DNA from: Parasponia andersonii
Taxonomy: Eukaryota > Streptophyta > Magnoliopsida > Rosales > Cannabaceae
DNA length: 64,000 nucleotides
Direction of reading: 5' to 3'
Assembly (NCBI GenBank): GCA_002914805.1
Contig: JXTB01000129.1
Span: 188,418-252,417, forward strand
Part shown: positions 1 to 11,749 of the stretch, piece by piece
Layout: each line of letters starts with the position of its first letter
How positions within the stretch are numbered: the stretch's first letter is position 1
Made by a program: the position numbers and the translations under genes
The notes under the pieces: model-generated
Seen by the model: the letters and a program-made list of their open reading frames with translations, nothing else
Told to the model about the DNA's origin: nothing
Databases searched by the model: none

Positions 1-319
1 TGGTCGACCGAGACAGTAGAATTAGTCAATCGAAAACACTATTCCAGCACAAATCTGGAAAATTCTAGATTCGCATAAATTATGTAAAATACTCTAAAAT
101 CTTCAAAATTGGATGTTTTGAGCCCTAATTCTTTAAAAGTAACAACCCATAGCCAAATCTTACCCTTATAGCCTTAAAGAACTCAATAAATAATGTAAAT
201 CACATATCATGCATGTATAATCTAAACTCTAGAATTGCAAATAAGTATAGATTACGAAAATTTCAAACATACATGATTAAACTAATTAATTTAACATGAA
301 ATCTTGCTCTGATACCACT
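1..319 (-). mobile_element. Copia element A, leader next to its 5' LTR (partial)
   Basis: On the minus strand the bases at 306-317 read TGGTATCAGAGC, the exact complement of the 3' end of plant initiator tRNA-Met. This is the usual primer binding site of Copia LTR retrotransposons. The 5' LTR therefore lies to its right, and the body of the element runs leftward out of the window. 1-305 should be untranslated leader or early gag, but I see no convincing gag reading frame in it. The element's family cannot be told from so little sequence. Confidence 0.7.
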
Positions 320-982
320 TGTTGGATATGCATAATGGATTGTTAAACCAAATGCAATTATAGAATCTATCATGCCAAATTGTCAGGAAAAGATTTGTTG
401 AGAAAAAACCTGTGACCAACCTGGATCCATTATGTTGATAGCAAAGGATGTGATCACATAAGCAAAAGCGATTAATAAATTAGAGCCTGAGAGTAGAAGG
501 TCTTTTACAGACAGAATACTCTATGTATGCTCAATAAGACTTCTCTCTGTTGATAGAGGCAAAGGAGAAAAGTGTACATTCTATTTGGCTTAAGGACTAA
601 AATCTTGATAGAATTGTCATTATATACTGATAGCCAATCGAGATCTTATCAATCTTTATTGGTCTAATATTGGATAATCACTTATTACACAGTCATACTT
701 AATTGGTAATTTATTGAGCTCATAATTAGACCACTTAATTAGCCTATTTTATTAGATAATCCTAATATATAATTATTATTTAAAAACCTGTAGCCCATAA
801 GTAATAGGTTCTATATATGAAACCTAATAAAATAAAACCTGCACGTATGACATGCCTTACTCTTGGATTCTTTAGGACTGAAATTCGAAGTACATCTCTT
901 CTACTGCTGCAGCAAAACAACCTCTTTGGACCTTGCATCTTGAAATCCCAGCCTCTTGCCAATTATAGTAACATCCATAACA
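320..982 (-). repeat. 5' LTR of Copia element A
   Basis: The LTR abuts the primer site at 306-317 with a 2-bp spacer. Read on the minus strand it would start TGTTATGG (at 982) and end ATCCAACA (at 320), giving the TGTT...AACA ends typical of LTRs. A TATA-like stretch at 812-818, read on the minus strand, lies where a Pol II promoter would sit. The partner LTR is outside the window, so the 982 boundary and the target duplication cannot be checked. The 663-bp length is reasonable for a plant Copia LTR. Confidence 0.55.
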
Positions 983-1169
983 AAGCTTCAAAAGTTTATG
1001 TGGTATGCTTGGTATGGAGTAAAATATAAACCAGCAATGTTTGTGCATGCTTTTCCAAAGTAAGGATCTAAATTTTCTATTAGAATTTCACGATTTGCTG
1101 CAGTTACAAAGCTTCCAATGGATTTGGAAGTTGTGCAAACTCATCATGATCGTTGCTTGTATTTGGTTC
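983..1169 (+). other. possible exon relic, unrecognised
   Basis: Between the two Copia edges a plus-strand frame from about 1000 to 1180 reads with only one stop, and its composition looks more protein-like than the surroundings (for example ...TKLPMDLEVVQTHHD...). I do not recognise the family. It could be a host gene exon trapped between transposons, or chance. Confidence 0.15.
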
Positions 1170-1437
1170 CAAAATGATAAGAATACTTCTCCGTAATTAG
1201 TTTTACTATTTTTTAATTAGTCTTAGCTTTGTTTTATATACATTCAGTCTTTAAGCTAGTAGCGTTGACTTCTTTTGTGTAGACACATGTGTAGTTAATT
1301 AGGCTTGACAGTGTATATATTCCTACTCTATTTATTCTATACAAATAGCAAATGATGATTTAATAATAGAAAATGTTATCTTCTCAATTCTTCTCCTTTG
1401 TCTTCTTCTACCACTTTCTTTTACAAAACTTCTACAA
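1170..1437 (+). repeat. probable 5' LTR remnant of Copia element B
   Basis: This AT-rich stretch precedes a perfect plus-strand primer binding site at 1446-1457. A TATA-like tatatatt near 1314 is followed by pyrimidine-rich DNA (tcttctcctttgtcttcttc) close to the primer site, a common arrangement in short Copia LTRs. No second LTR was found in the window, so both ends are estimates. Confidence 0.4.
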
Positions 1438-1445
1438 CTTTATCA

Positions 1446-1457
1446 TGGTATCAGAGC
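1446..1457 (+). promoter_or_regulatory. primer binding site (initiator tRNA-Met), element B
   Basis: TGGTATCAGAGC matches the standard plant Copia primer site exactly. It marks the start of reverse transcription and fixes element B on the plus strand, opposite to element A. Confidence 0.8.
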
Positions 1458-1462
1458 CGATA

Positions 1463-1965
1463 ATGATAGACGCTACAAGCTCCTCTAACCTAGAAATCCA
1501 AGCTTCTATTACTCCATAAAATCAACCTAACCAAAATGTTCTCTTCATAAATCCTATTCCAACACTAGTACATGCTCCTACTTTGAATCTAGTTCTTCCA
1601 TATTTGATCAAACCTCTCGTAGTCAAGCTCGATAATGGCAACTACCTTGTATGGAAAAACCATCTACTCAATATGATTATCGAACATGGGTTGGAAGAAT
1701 TCCTCAATAAGTCGTGGCCATGTCCTCTTTTTTTTTTTCCCCCTAAATCTGCAGCAACAACAACCAAATTTGATTTTCACTATTTGATAGCGCTACAACA
1801 TGCTTATCATAAGTTGGATTTATTCCTTTCTATCTAAAAATATGATAATTCAAATCGTGAGCTATAATATTGTATTCGAGATCTAGGTTGCTTTGGGAGA
1901 AATTTATGATTCGTCTACTATCTTTTGAATTACAGAGATTCGCACCAAACTCCAAAACTGAGGTT
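1463..1965 (+). pseudogene. Copia gag relic (element B)
   Basis: Six bases after the primer site an ATG at 1463 opens a frame coding for a Copia gag N-terminus. It is broken by a stop at about 1517 and then open from 1523 to 1837. The stretch VVKLDNGNYLVWKNHLLNMI is the typical start of the Copia gag domain (family pattern: L-x-G-x-NY-x-x-W). A frame change near 1837 is needed to follow the gag-like sequence on to about 1965 (VALGEIYDSST and ITEIRTKLQN). The zinc knuckle, protease, integrase, reverse transcriptase and RNase H are all missing. The remainder was deleted or lost, and AT-rich DNA follows directly. No function is expected. Confidence 0.75.
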
Positions 1966-1989
1966 CGCCCCTTGCCGTAACCTAAGGTG

Positions 1990-4900
1990 TATATATATAT
2001 AAAATTAATAATAACAATATTTTAATGTGGTTATATATATATATATATATATATATTACTTATTTATTAATTTCTTAACATTTGTTTGTTCATAATTACT
2101 TTTATAGAATACTAGAGAATTGAAGGAAATTTGGTTAATGATTTTTGATTTAGCTATTTTGAGGTTGGTAATAATTTTATTGTGTTTAATTTTATATTTA
2201 TTGAAGATGTGAAATGTGAAATATATTATTGTAGTCTTATTTATTGGTTTTTATTTGGATACATATTAGATTAAAAATACGTTGGTATGTAATTGTGATT
2301 TGGTTATGATTAGAGTTTGAGTATGTGGAATGTTGAAAAAATTTTGAATTGTAAAAATGTTAAAAATGTTGGAATTTTTTTTGTTTCAGTTACTGTAATA
2401 TTAGATTGGTTAATTTATGTTTGTGTTGTTAAAATATTAGTTTCGGTGAGTAGTTATTTTTTTATAGAAAAATTGTGCATGAAGATAATATGTAAAATGT
2501 GTTAGTTTTGGTTGAATCTAGATAGTTGTTTATTTTTAGGTAATGTTTGATATATTGGATTTATAAATTTTTGGTTAATAGTAAGAAATAACAAATGTGG
2601 TAAAGAAATAGTTAATATTTGATAAATTTATGTATAATTAATTAATTAGGATAAATATTTAATAGGTAATTGCTTAGGATTACCAAAAGTAACTTGTAAA
2701 AAATAATTAGGGTTCATGTTGTAATGACCTAAATTATACTCATTGTACTACTTTATTCTTTGAATTTTTAACTTACATAGTAATGACTCCTGAATTATGC
2801 AGTTATTGTAGCAATAACCTCTTTGTCATAAATTATTAGATTTTTAATCAAAAATAGTCATGGATAAAGCATATAATTATACACTATTTACTTATATGAG
2901 TTAGAATATCGTTTATAACCATAATTACTAAATTATATACTTTGTACATGACTCAAATCTGTTAAAAATTTAACAGTTTGTGAAAAAAAATATTGTCATT
3001 ACTACAATAATTGTATAAGTCTTGGTAGTATAATGTGAATTAAAATTCAGAGTTTCATTATTTGGAGTTTCATTATTGACTATAATTACTAAATTGCATG
3101 TTTTGTAATGACTTAAATCTATTAAATATTTAACAGTTTGTGATAAATTAAGGGTTATCTGCCAAATTATATAAATTGAAAATTCAATGGCCAAATTGAT
3201 ACAATAAGTATAATTAAGGGACTATTACTATTATTAACCTTAATAATTATTAAAAACTGAATAATACTATTAGAAAATTATTAATTGTTAGTTATTAAAA
3301 TTACTTATTAATTATTTAATTATAATTTAGAGTTATTTATAAATTGCTTAAATAATAAAAATTACAAATACCAGGTTTATAAACAATAAATAAATAAATA
3401 AGAGTAATAACTAATAAATAAATAATTATTCAAGACTATTACAAAAGAACCTTTATATTACAATTAATAATTAAATAATATCAAATCATTTTTTCAAGTA
3501 ACCTAGTGTTAATAAAAAAATTATTAAAATAATGACACTAATAAAGAAAATAAATAAATAACAAAGAGTAATTATTAAGATAGTAACGGTTAAATTATTA
3601 ATTATTAATAAATTAATAAAGAAATTAAAGATTTCTTTACTATTCATTGAAGAATGCGGAGCGATCTCAATTTTTTTCGTCTCATCGATCCAACATGATC
3701 ATCTATCATGGGTTCCACTAGTATAGATCATGCTCATTTTATGCCTGAACGATTGAAACTATCAAAGACGGGATAACTTTAGTTTCTCCATATAATTTAA
3801 AATGAGATAAAATTAATTATGTCGTTGGTTAAAAAATATATTTGATCAAAATTAAACTACTTATTTATTTGGTGAATGGTCATCATTGGCTGCTAATAAA
3901 TATCAATCCACCACTTAATCTTACTTCTTCTCTGATCCAATTGGAAATCCCAACGAGAAGAAGATATAAAACTTGTTATGTCTATGTAAGTATAGTAGTT
4001 TTTTAAACTATTACCTTTCTTTTATTTTGTTTTGATTTTTTTTTTTCCTTTGGTTACTACAATGATTGGCAAGAGAAGAGGACAAGAGATGACGTGCTTT
4101 TTACATTATTTGTACACCATTCCAGCTTAATTTTATGCTCAATAGTTATCTGTTTTCTTGGCTTTTGTGTTAATTTTTGGTGTTTTGCTAACTTCAGCAG
4201 GTTCTGGGTAAGTATGTAAAAGAAAACTTAAAAGTGATCTTTCTAATGAGAAATGGCCCAATACATTAATTAAAGAAGTCCAGTAAGCTTCTGCACTCTG
4301 CATAGGAAGTCTGCAAGTAAATTGTCGGGGAAGAAACAAGTAATTAACAGTATATCTAAGAAGGATAGTATGTCTCAATTTTTGTACTAACACATATACA
4401 TATAAGTTGTCACTATCTAATTAGCATGTTAATACTTACCACAAATAGAATAAATATTATCACCAATTGAATGATAACAAATCACCTGTCACATGTGGTA
4501 TTAAAATTTTGGTACAAAAATTAATACCTCAAATATTATCCTTATAAGAAATGGCTCTTTTTTCGATCAATTTAAAAAATGGCCGATTTTTACACTTATT
4601 CAACAAATGACCATTTTATAATTTTATTTTCATAAATGGTCTTTTTTTTAGTTGATCTACCTTTTATAAAGTAAATCAATTTTTGAAAAAATAAATCAAT
4701 TTTCCAATAATAAATCAATATATTTTGATATACTAAATATGAAAAACAATCATTTTTAAATAATTTGCAAAATTTGGTCATTTTTAATAGTATTTGAAAA
4801 AACAAGGCCTCTTTTGAAAAGATTTTGAAAAATACAATGAGATCAGTTTTTTTTTTTCCAACTTTGGTACCGCATTCTTTAGAAAAATATCATTTTTAAA

Positions 4901-5400
4901 AAATTTTTAAAAACATGTCATTTTTTTAAGTAATTACTAGTCATAATACTAGTAAACGGTTACCAATTGTTAGTTATAATACTTTTTTTTTTCATTTTTA
5001 TTTCCTCTCTTTTTGTCTATTTTTGTACTTTTTATTATTTTTCCTATTTGTACTACTAGTTAAAATATTTTTCTACTCTTTCTTAGCTTAAATACTTTGG
5101 TCACTAGCTACCATTGTTCCAAAATTGATTACTAGTTGCTAGTTACTATTTTTTAAGAAATATTATTTTTCTAAAGCTATTTTATGTGAGATGGGAATTA
5201 AAAAAAAAACTGATTCACCCTATTTTTGTAACTTTTTTTTTTATATAAAAGTTTTCGAAACCCTAATTAAAATAGATATTCTACTTTTTGATGAATTATG
5301 AGCCTATGGACTCGGACGAATAACTAGAACACTCACATTATGTTATAGCCTATATATGCTCACTAAAAAAATAGCATTAAAATAAAAATAATTATAAAAA
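1990..5400. other. AT-rich intergenic DNA, no gene seen
   Basis: Very AT-rich. It contains a (TA)n tract at about 2032-2054 and long A/T runs. The reading frames on either strand are short and of low-complexity composition (Ile, Asn, Lys, Phe, Tyr). I see no protein family, LTR end or RNA gene here. Confidence 0.6.
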
Positions 5401-7024
5401 AAGAACATAACAGCAACAGTCGTAGACAGCTTAGAAAAATGTTGGGCACGGCACGAGACAAATAATTGCAAGAGAGTAATTTGAGGCCTAATTGGACGAG
5501 GGAATCTTTAAGGTGTTTTCAATCCTTCTCAATCTTGTTCAACAAGTTGTTTCCTATCCTTCTCAATCTTGTTTGATTGCCATTTGGTTTTGAGGTTAGT
5601 TTTTTTTTTTTTTAAATTATGTTGCAAGCTATCATTATTATTTTTGATAATTTTAATTATGAACTAAATTTTTATTTTAGTGTTCCAATAGATCCTAACC
5701 ATGAATTTTTAATTTTTTTTTCTTAAATTTAATCCCAGTTTATTTATATACAAACTTTGATTATTCTGCTATGTATTTAATGCTTCTAATTATTTTGGCC
5801 ATTTAATTAGTTGTCTAAGAACTTTGAACGAAATTGGAAGAGGAGTTTTTGAATGTTGCCTTCGAATAGAATATCATAAATTATATAAAATAGGAATATA
5901 CTTGTATGATTTATACAGTTGTTAATTAATTAAGAACCATAAATCGTAATGAATTTTTCCTTAATTATAGTGAATTTATTAGTAATAGTATTTCTGTTAG
6001 ACCATCGGAAGAATTAGTAATGAAATTAGTGTTCTTGACTGTTGCTTGAATAATAGCAGAAATTTGTGATACAGAAGGATTAATGAGGAGTGGGAAAACG
6101 AAATTGGTATAACCCTCAATTTTATTATCACTGGATTTCTATTCTTGAGTCTTTTAATATTTTCCTTATATTGATAATTCTTTCCTTATTCTACTTTACA
6201 ACCTTGATGATTCTTTCTTTGTTCTAGTATTTAATATTAGTTAATTATATTTGGACAAGTTTCTGATAAATATTTAATGATGATTTTCGTCATTAAATGT
6301 GCACGATATTTTCTCGTTGATCAAGTGATATAAGGAACAACTGGAATTTCTAATCAGTTGCAACAGGATTAGATTTTTTTTTTTTGAAAAGTCCCTCTAA
6401 TCATGGAATTTGATCGTTATTAGTGATGAAATTATTTTCTAAGTAGATTAACAATATTTAATGGGTTTAAATGAGAGATATTAGCCGGCCTAGACATTAA
6501 TTGCAATTTTGGAAAAATTTTGATTTTGGCTAAATTTCTTTCCATATTTGTTTTCACTTTTTTTACACTATAGAAGGTCATCCGAGGAGCTGGAAATTCA
6601 TCTTTAAAAACTCGGTCATTCCTAAAAGTGATGTGTGCACTTGGAGAGATATTTTTATTGTAAAAAAGCTTTATGTTTGTGAGGCTTAGAGTGTTTTTCT
6701 AGCCAAGTCTAATCTTAGGATACCTGCGAGTTTTCTAAGGATCATTTGAGTTCAAGTGTTCATCAGGAGGACAAATACAAAGTTTTTGGAAGAAGATAAT
6801 TCTTTAGTTTTGAAGGGAATATAAAAGAAAAAGATCACAAAGTCAAGAAGCTCACTAAACATGATTGGTGAAATGAATGCAACACATTACGGTAATAATA
6901 TAGAGGGGGTCTTTCTCTATATCAATCAATTGGTATCTGTATTTATTTAATACTTTATTAATTTTTTTAATTTGGGTGTAGTCATGAAGTGGGTCAGGAT
7001 TGAACCACATTCAAAGTAACTTGT

Positions 7025-7108
7025 CTATTGTATTTATATTCTTATATATTCCAACATATGCATTCATCTTTTCTATTGTATTTATATTCTTATATATTAC
7101 AACATATG
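7025..7108. repeat. 47-bp tandem duplication
   Basis: A 37-bp segment beginning tctattgtatttatattc (7025-7061) recurs 47 bp later (7072-7108) with a single difference. It is a local replication-slippage type repeat. Confidence 0.8.
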
Positions 7109-7314
7109 AATTTGTTATTACAATATTTGTAGTTCATGTTGCAACACAATTAATCAATTAATCATACAATTAATTATTTGGAACACTCGTAAAAATAGAT
7201 CTTTTCCTTATTAGAATTGACCTAACTCAATTCATAACTAGATACTACTAAATTTAAACTAATTTAGTTCCGTTAAATCTTTAATCCCTTGAAGATCATA
7301 TACAATCTCATACC

Positions 7315-7376
7315 TATATAAGAACGAGTTTTCATACGTAGAGGTTATATAAGAACAAGTTTTCATAGGTAGAGGT
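7315..7376. repeat. 31-bp tandem duplication
   Basis: Two adjacent 31-bp units (7315-7345 and 7346-7376) both begin tatataagaac and end gtagaggt, with two differences. Each unit contains a TATA-like string, but no transcribed unit is evident beside it. Confidence 0.85.
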
Positions 7377-7499
7377 TAAATCGATGTTGTTTTGACCAAT
7401 TAATTTTATCATTTATAACCGGGAAAATATAGATTTAATCCACATATGAAGACGTATAAACATTAGATATATACTTATTCTTCAACTAAGGCAATGCTT

Positions 7500-8060
7500 A
7501 TGGTTCTTTGTGCTTGCAAAATCAAGCTGATAAAAACACCAAATTAAGGCCACCGATGATAATATTGCCGGCAAGGGACTAACATCCATAATAGAAGAGG
7601 AAAGGTAACCCAAAGCAGCCGGTTACCAATAAGAGCAAAAAGGTTTCCACGTTCAAGAACCACTTTTGAATACCTAAAAGATGAAGAGTACTCAAAAGAC
7701 AAAGCAGTTAACAAAAAGTTTGCATCCATGAAAAATGCAAGGGCCATAGAGCTGCAGAAGAAGCAAGATAATAAAAGGAAAGACGCTGAGCAGTAATTTA
7801 GAGGGAAACTTTCTTTGGATTTGGATCCAAAAATGTGGTGTTAAGTAGAAGGCTTGCATTGTAGGAGTTGTTTGTTAGAGCTGTCAATGCCGTGTTAAGG
7901 AAAATTGCGATTGAGGCGTTGAAAATTGACACCATTTGTGTGTTTCTTATGCTTTGGACTGCCAGCATGCCCTTATTTTCAGCACCCTGCATTTGTAGCA
8001 ACATTGGCTAGAACCGCATTAAATGCATCCATATCATGATCAAATGAACAAATTAAAACA
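7500..8060 (-). pseudogene. DUF599-family membrane protein, broken
   Basis: Three minus-strand segments in different frames resemble plant DUF599 proteins, which are multi-span membrane proteins of unknown function. About 8060-7798 includes KGMLAVQSIRNTQM, the conserved motif after the first membrane span. About 7800-7740 gives a hydrophobic run (PFIILLLLQL) in another frame. 7747-7544 includes LERGNLFALIGNRLLWVTFP and LLLWM, the conserved last-span region. The frame changes, the stop after about 7800 and the missing N-terminal exon indicate a pseudogene. The Copia element at 8183-17893 lies immediately upstream, so the promoter and first exon may have been separated by that insertion; I found no matching exon beyond 17898. 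The family assignment rests on motif memory. Confidence 0.6.
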
Positions 8061-8177
8061 GCCAACTTATATTTTATTCATACTCATTTAAGCGGCACTA
8101 ACCTCCTAACTCTATGATCATGTTCTATTATGGATAATGGCCAGTGGAAAATTCTCGTACATTTATTATTGTATGGC

Positions 8178-8182
8178 ATCAT
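8178..8182. repeat. target site duplication ATCAT (left)
   Basis: ATCAT directly abuts the LTR at 8183 and is repeated at 17894-17898 beyond the other LTR. A 5-bp duplication is normal for Copia integration. Confidence 0.8.
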
Positions 8183-10249
8183 TATTGGTTTTGGAAAACA
8201 ATTTTCATATAAGCAGAAGCATTGTAACATCGAGATTAAAAAAAAATTCTCAAATTTTTTTAGATCAACATGGTTATATATTGATTTTTGACAAATAAAT
8301 AAGAAGAAAAAGAATATAATTTCTCTTCAAGACTTATTTATTTTGCTCTTCTTCTCCAATCACTCTCCCAAGTATATAGTGTATAAACACTTCCTTGATC
8401 AATAATTGAAATAGCACAATTTATTTATACTATTTTTCTTTTCTAGATGTAAGTAGAGAAAAATAGTAATTAGAGAACTAATTTCTCTATATCTCATTTT
8501 GTTCTCTCTAGAATAAGTTGATATTAGTATCTTTTTTTAAGAACAAACTATTTTGTTCTCTAGATTTTTGGTGTAGATGAGAGATTTTTTTTTTCTCTAA
8601 CGCTCACTCAACTCTACTACCTCTTTCAACTTCAATAATATCAAAGTAGTAGTAGTAGTATTATGAGTAAGAATACCAAATTTTTGGCTCCCACTCATAC
8701 ATTAAATTGCCCACTAAAATAGTTAGCTCATATTTAATTATTTATTAATTTATTTAAGCTTTAAATAAGCTAAGTACTTACCTATTAATGGATAGATACT
8801 ACAAATCCACTTAAAGACATATAAATGGATTCGACACTAAGGTACATATCTATATATGATATGATAGGTAATTTTTAATTAACTAAAATAAATCAACTAA
8901 TTCACAATTAATCAATCAATTATTAGTCATGCGCAATTTAACTTTTTGTATATAACTTACATAAATTATATTCTAACCATCATGGCATAACTTAACTATT
9001 ATGTTATATCATAACATTTACTATTGTACTATTTTAATTTATAACAATTATAAATTAATTCAATTATTAATCTTACATAATTTATAGTAAAAAGATAATA
9101 GAGAAGGGACCTATGGACGTATAATTCAAGCTCCAATAAATTTGATCATCAATTTAAATTTTAAATCAATAAATCAAAACTATTAATTTCAGTGTTATTC
9201 CACTATAAACCTAAAAGTGCGCTCTTGAATTTAAAGTATGATTTATTCAAATAAAAGCGTTGAATCGTCTATTGATTTAATCATTACATATAAATTAATC
9301 CTCCATAAATAGTTCATAATTAAAGTTAAGTAATACTCTTACCTCTCTAATTACATCTTAGTATTTGAATTCCATTTGATTTTCTAATGAACAATTAATT
9401 TGTAACTATCTCACAAATTTAAGAACTCTATTGTTCAAGTCCTGAATCAATTATTCAAGAGAACTATTTTTAATTTTCAAAAAGAAAAAAAATGGATTCC
9501 ATATCTGTATATTAATATTCCCAACCATTTGTTTCATTGTATTTTCAAAATATAAGGGTTGAATTTGATATATGCAAACTTTTACTGAGTAAATTAAAAA
9601 TATAAAGTCGTAAATAAGAGTTTATTAAGAACTCAAGATTAAGACTATTCTATATATAATCATCTTAATGATGAATTTCGACCTCTCTATTTATGTAACG
9701 AAATTTATTAGTGATTTTAAAATTCATCTGGCTCGGTTCTATATAATTGTATTACACAAAGTACCCCCATCACCCTCTAGCAATAGCTCGTGTGGATAAA
9801 ACTCTGTTTTTAGAGCAAGAGGTGTGGGGTTCAAAACCCCACCCTTCTCCCTTTCCTCACTAATTTGTAATATCAAAAAAAAAGCCCCACTAATTTGTAA
9901 TATCAAAAAAAAAAAGTACTTCCATTTTTTAATGTTTCTACATTAAATAATTTGGATAAGATTATTCAATTCTTAATATTGATGGACGATATTAATAATG
10001 TTAACTTAATTATAGTTCATAACTATAATTTATCATTACGAACCATTTTAGATTATTATCCATTTATTCAATCCTCACGTATAAATACTTTATATACTCA
10101 ATAATAGTTACATAAATAATCTAAAAAAATATTTACGATAATGAATAATTATATCAACAATATTATTCATACATGCAAAAGATCCTCAATAAAAATGTAC
10201 TTTAAAATATTTAATTCAGTAAATAAACTTTAGGACATATTTCCTAACA
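8183..10249 (-). repeat. 3' LTR of Copia element 1
   Basis: It is collinear with 16037-17893. It is longer because it carries the SINE at 9765-9912 and about 70 bp near 8600-8680 that is missing where an N interrupts the other LTR. The minus-strand start is TGTTAGGAAATATG (at 10249). Confidence 0.9.
9765..9912 (+). mobile_element. tRNA-derived SINE inserted in the 3' LTR
   Basis: This 148-bp insert is absent from the partner LTR (compare 17555-17570). It has an internal Pol III promoter: a box A-like TAGCTCGTGTGG at 9784-9795 and a box B-like GGTTCAAAACC at 9828-9838, about 33 bp apart as in tRNA genes. It ends in an A-run. AAAGTAC is repeated at 9758-9764 and 9913-9919 as the target duplication. 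Its 3' end is duplicated: ctaatttgtaatatc plus an A-run occurs twice (about 9860-9883 and 9890-9912). SINEs encode nothing and borrow LINE machinery. The insertion must postdate the Copia insertion. Confidence 0.8.
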
Positions 10250-10264
10250 ATCTCCCACTTGCCC
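10250..10264 (-). promoter_or_regulatory. polypurine tract of Copia element 1
   Basis: On the minus strand the purine-rich AAGTGGGAGAT immediately precedes the TGTT start of the 3' LTR. This is the plus-strand DNA primer site of Copia elements. Confidence 0.8.
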
Positions 10265-11747
10265 TAAAACAAATAAGGCATGATATTCAATCCTAATCCT
10301 TCCATATGTTGCCCAAAAAATGTTTCAGGTAACTTTTTGATAAACGAGTCAGCAATATTTTCTTGAGAAGCTATATTCACTATTAATACATCACCTCTCT
10401 TCGTAATATCTCTTATCAAGTGATAAACTTTGTATATATACTTTGCTCTTATGTGACTTCATGCTTTTTTTCATATTTGTTATAGTCACACTACTATCAC
10501 AATATAGTGAAATCGACTTATCTATAAGTGGAACAACTTCCAGATCTTTCAGAAAGTTTCTAAGCTAAACTGCTTCTTTATCTGATTCTAAAGCAATTAT
10601 GTATTCAGCTTCCATAGTTGAATCAACAATATAAGTTTGCTTGATATTTCTCCAAACTATGGCACCTCTTCTTATAACAAATATAGAACCAGATGTTGAC
10701 TTTCTTTTGTCTTTATTTGACTAGAAGTCAGCGTCAGTGTATCCAATAAGAATCAAATCCCTACCAGAATATATTAGCATATAATCACTTATTTTTCTAA
10801 GATATTTGAGAATATGCTTAACCACGACCCAATGACTCAATCCTGGGTTAGATTGAAACCGACTAACTATGCCTACTATATAATAGATTTCAGGTCTCGT
10901 ACACAGCATAGCATATATAAGACTACCAACTGTGGATGTATATGGCACTCATCTCATATCTTCCTCCTCTTGTAGTGTTTAAGGACACTGCTTTTTGGAA
11001 AGATAAACTCCATTACGTGAAGGCATATTGCATTTCTTTCGGTTTTGCATCCCAAATCTTATAAGAATCTTATCTATATAGGATGCTTGAGATAAGGCTA
11101 ACAATTTATTCTTACGATCTCTAATTACTTAGATCCTAAATACATAACTTGCCTCTCTTAAATCTTTCATTTGGAATTGGTTAGATAGTCATTTCTTTAT
11201 ATCAGATAATAATTCTACATTATTCTTAATAAGTAGAATATCACCAATATAAAGAACTAAGAAACCACCATATTCTCTTTGATGTACTTGTAAACACAAG
11301 GTTCATCCATGTTTTGATTAAAACCATAAGATTTAATTGCTTCATCAAACCTTAAGTTCTAAGATCTCGAAGCTTGCGTAAGTCGATATATAGACCTTTG
11401 CAACTTACACACCTTTTACTCTTGACTTTTAACTAAAAAACCTTCTGGTTATTATATGTATATGTTTTCTTCAGGATAGCCATTTAAAAAAGCTATCTTG
11501 ACATCCATTTACTAAATTTCATAGTCATAATATGCAGTAATAGATAAGAGGATACGTATGGTATTAAGCATGGCTATTGGTGAGAAAGTTTCTTCATAAT
11601 TAATCCCCTCTTTTTTGGTATAACACTTTGCCATGAGTCTAGCTTTATAAGTCTCTACTTTTCTATCGGTTCCCCTCTTTCTCTTGTATATCCATTTGTA
11701 TCCTATAGGTCTAACATCTTTAAGGAGATCTACAAGTTTCTAGACTG
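10265..11747 (-). pseudogene. Copia element 1 reverse transcriptase / RNase H relic
   Basis: The sequence reads on the minus strand after the integrase. The clearest part is 10948-10721 with [20 protein letters not shown], the conserved Copia sequence after the reverse transcriptase domain, continuing to a TDADF RNase H start. The stretch 11000-11747 matches reverse transcriptase order only in pieces, with many stops and frame changes. RNase H residues continue in broken frames to about 10265. No product is expected. Confidence 0.8.
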
Positions 11748-11749
11748 AA

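Larger units (their letters stand above)
5400..7500. other. intergenic DNA with small local duplications
   Basis: No gene recognised. A slightly less AT-rich stretch at 5400-5600 holds two copies of ccttctcaatcttgtt about 38 bp apart. Short direct repeats occur at 7025-7108 and 7315-7376 and are listed separately. Confidence 0.5.

Noticed and set aside
2970..3194. Short AT-rich ORFs at 2317-3194, 4139-4805 and 17454-17675 as genes
   Set aside because: Low-complexity codon content, no start context or homology, in a region where stops are rich by composition.
6350..6404. T-tract at 6368 with tctaatca on both sides as another A-tract insertion scar
   Set aside because: Extra unrelated sequence separates the left repeat from the tract, so the pattern is not a clean target duplication.
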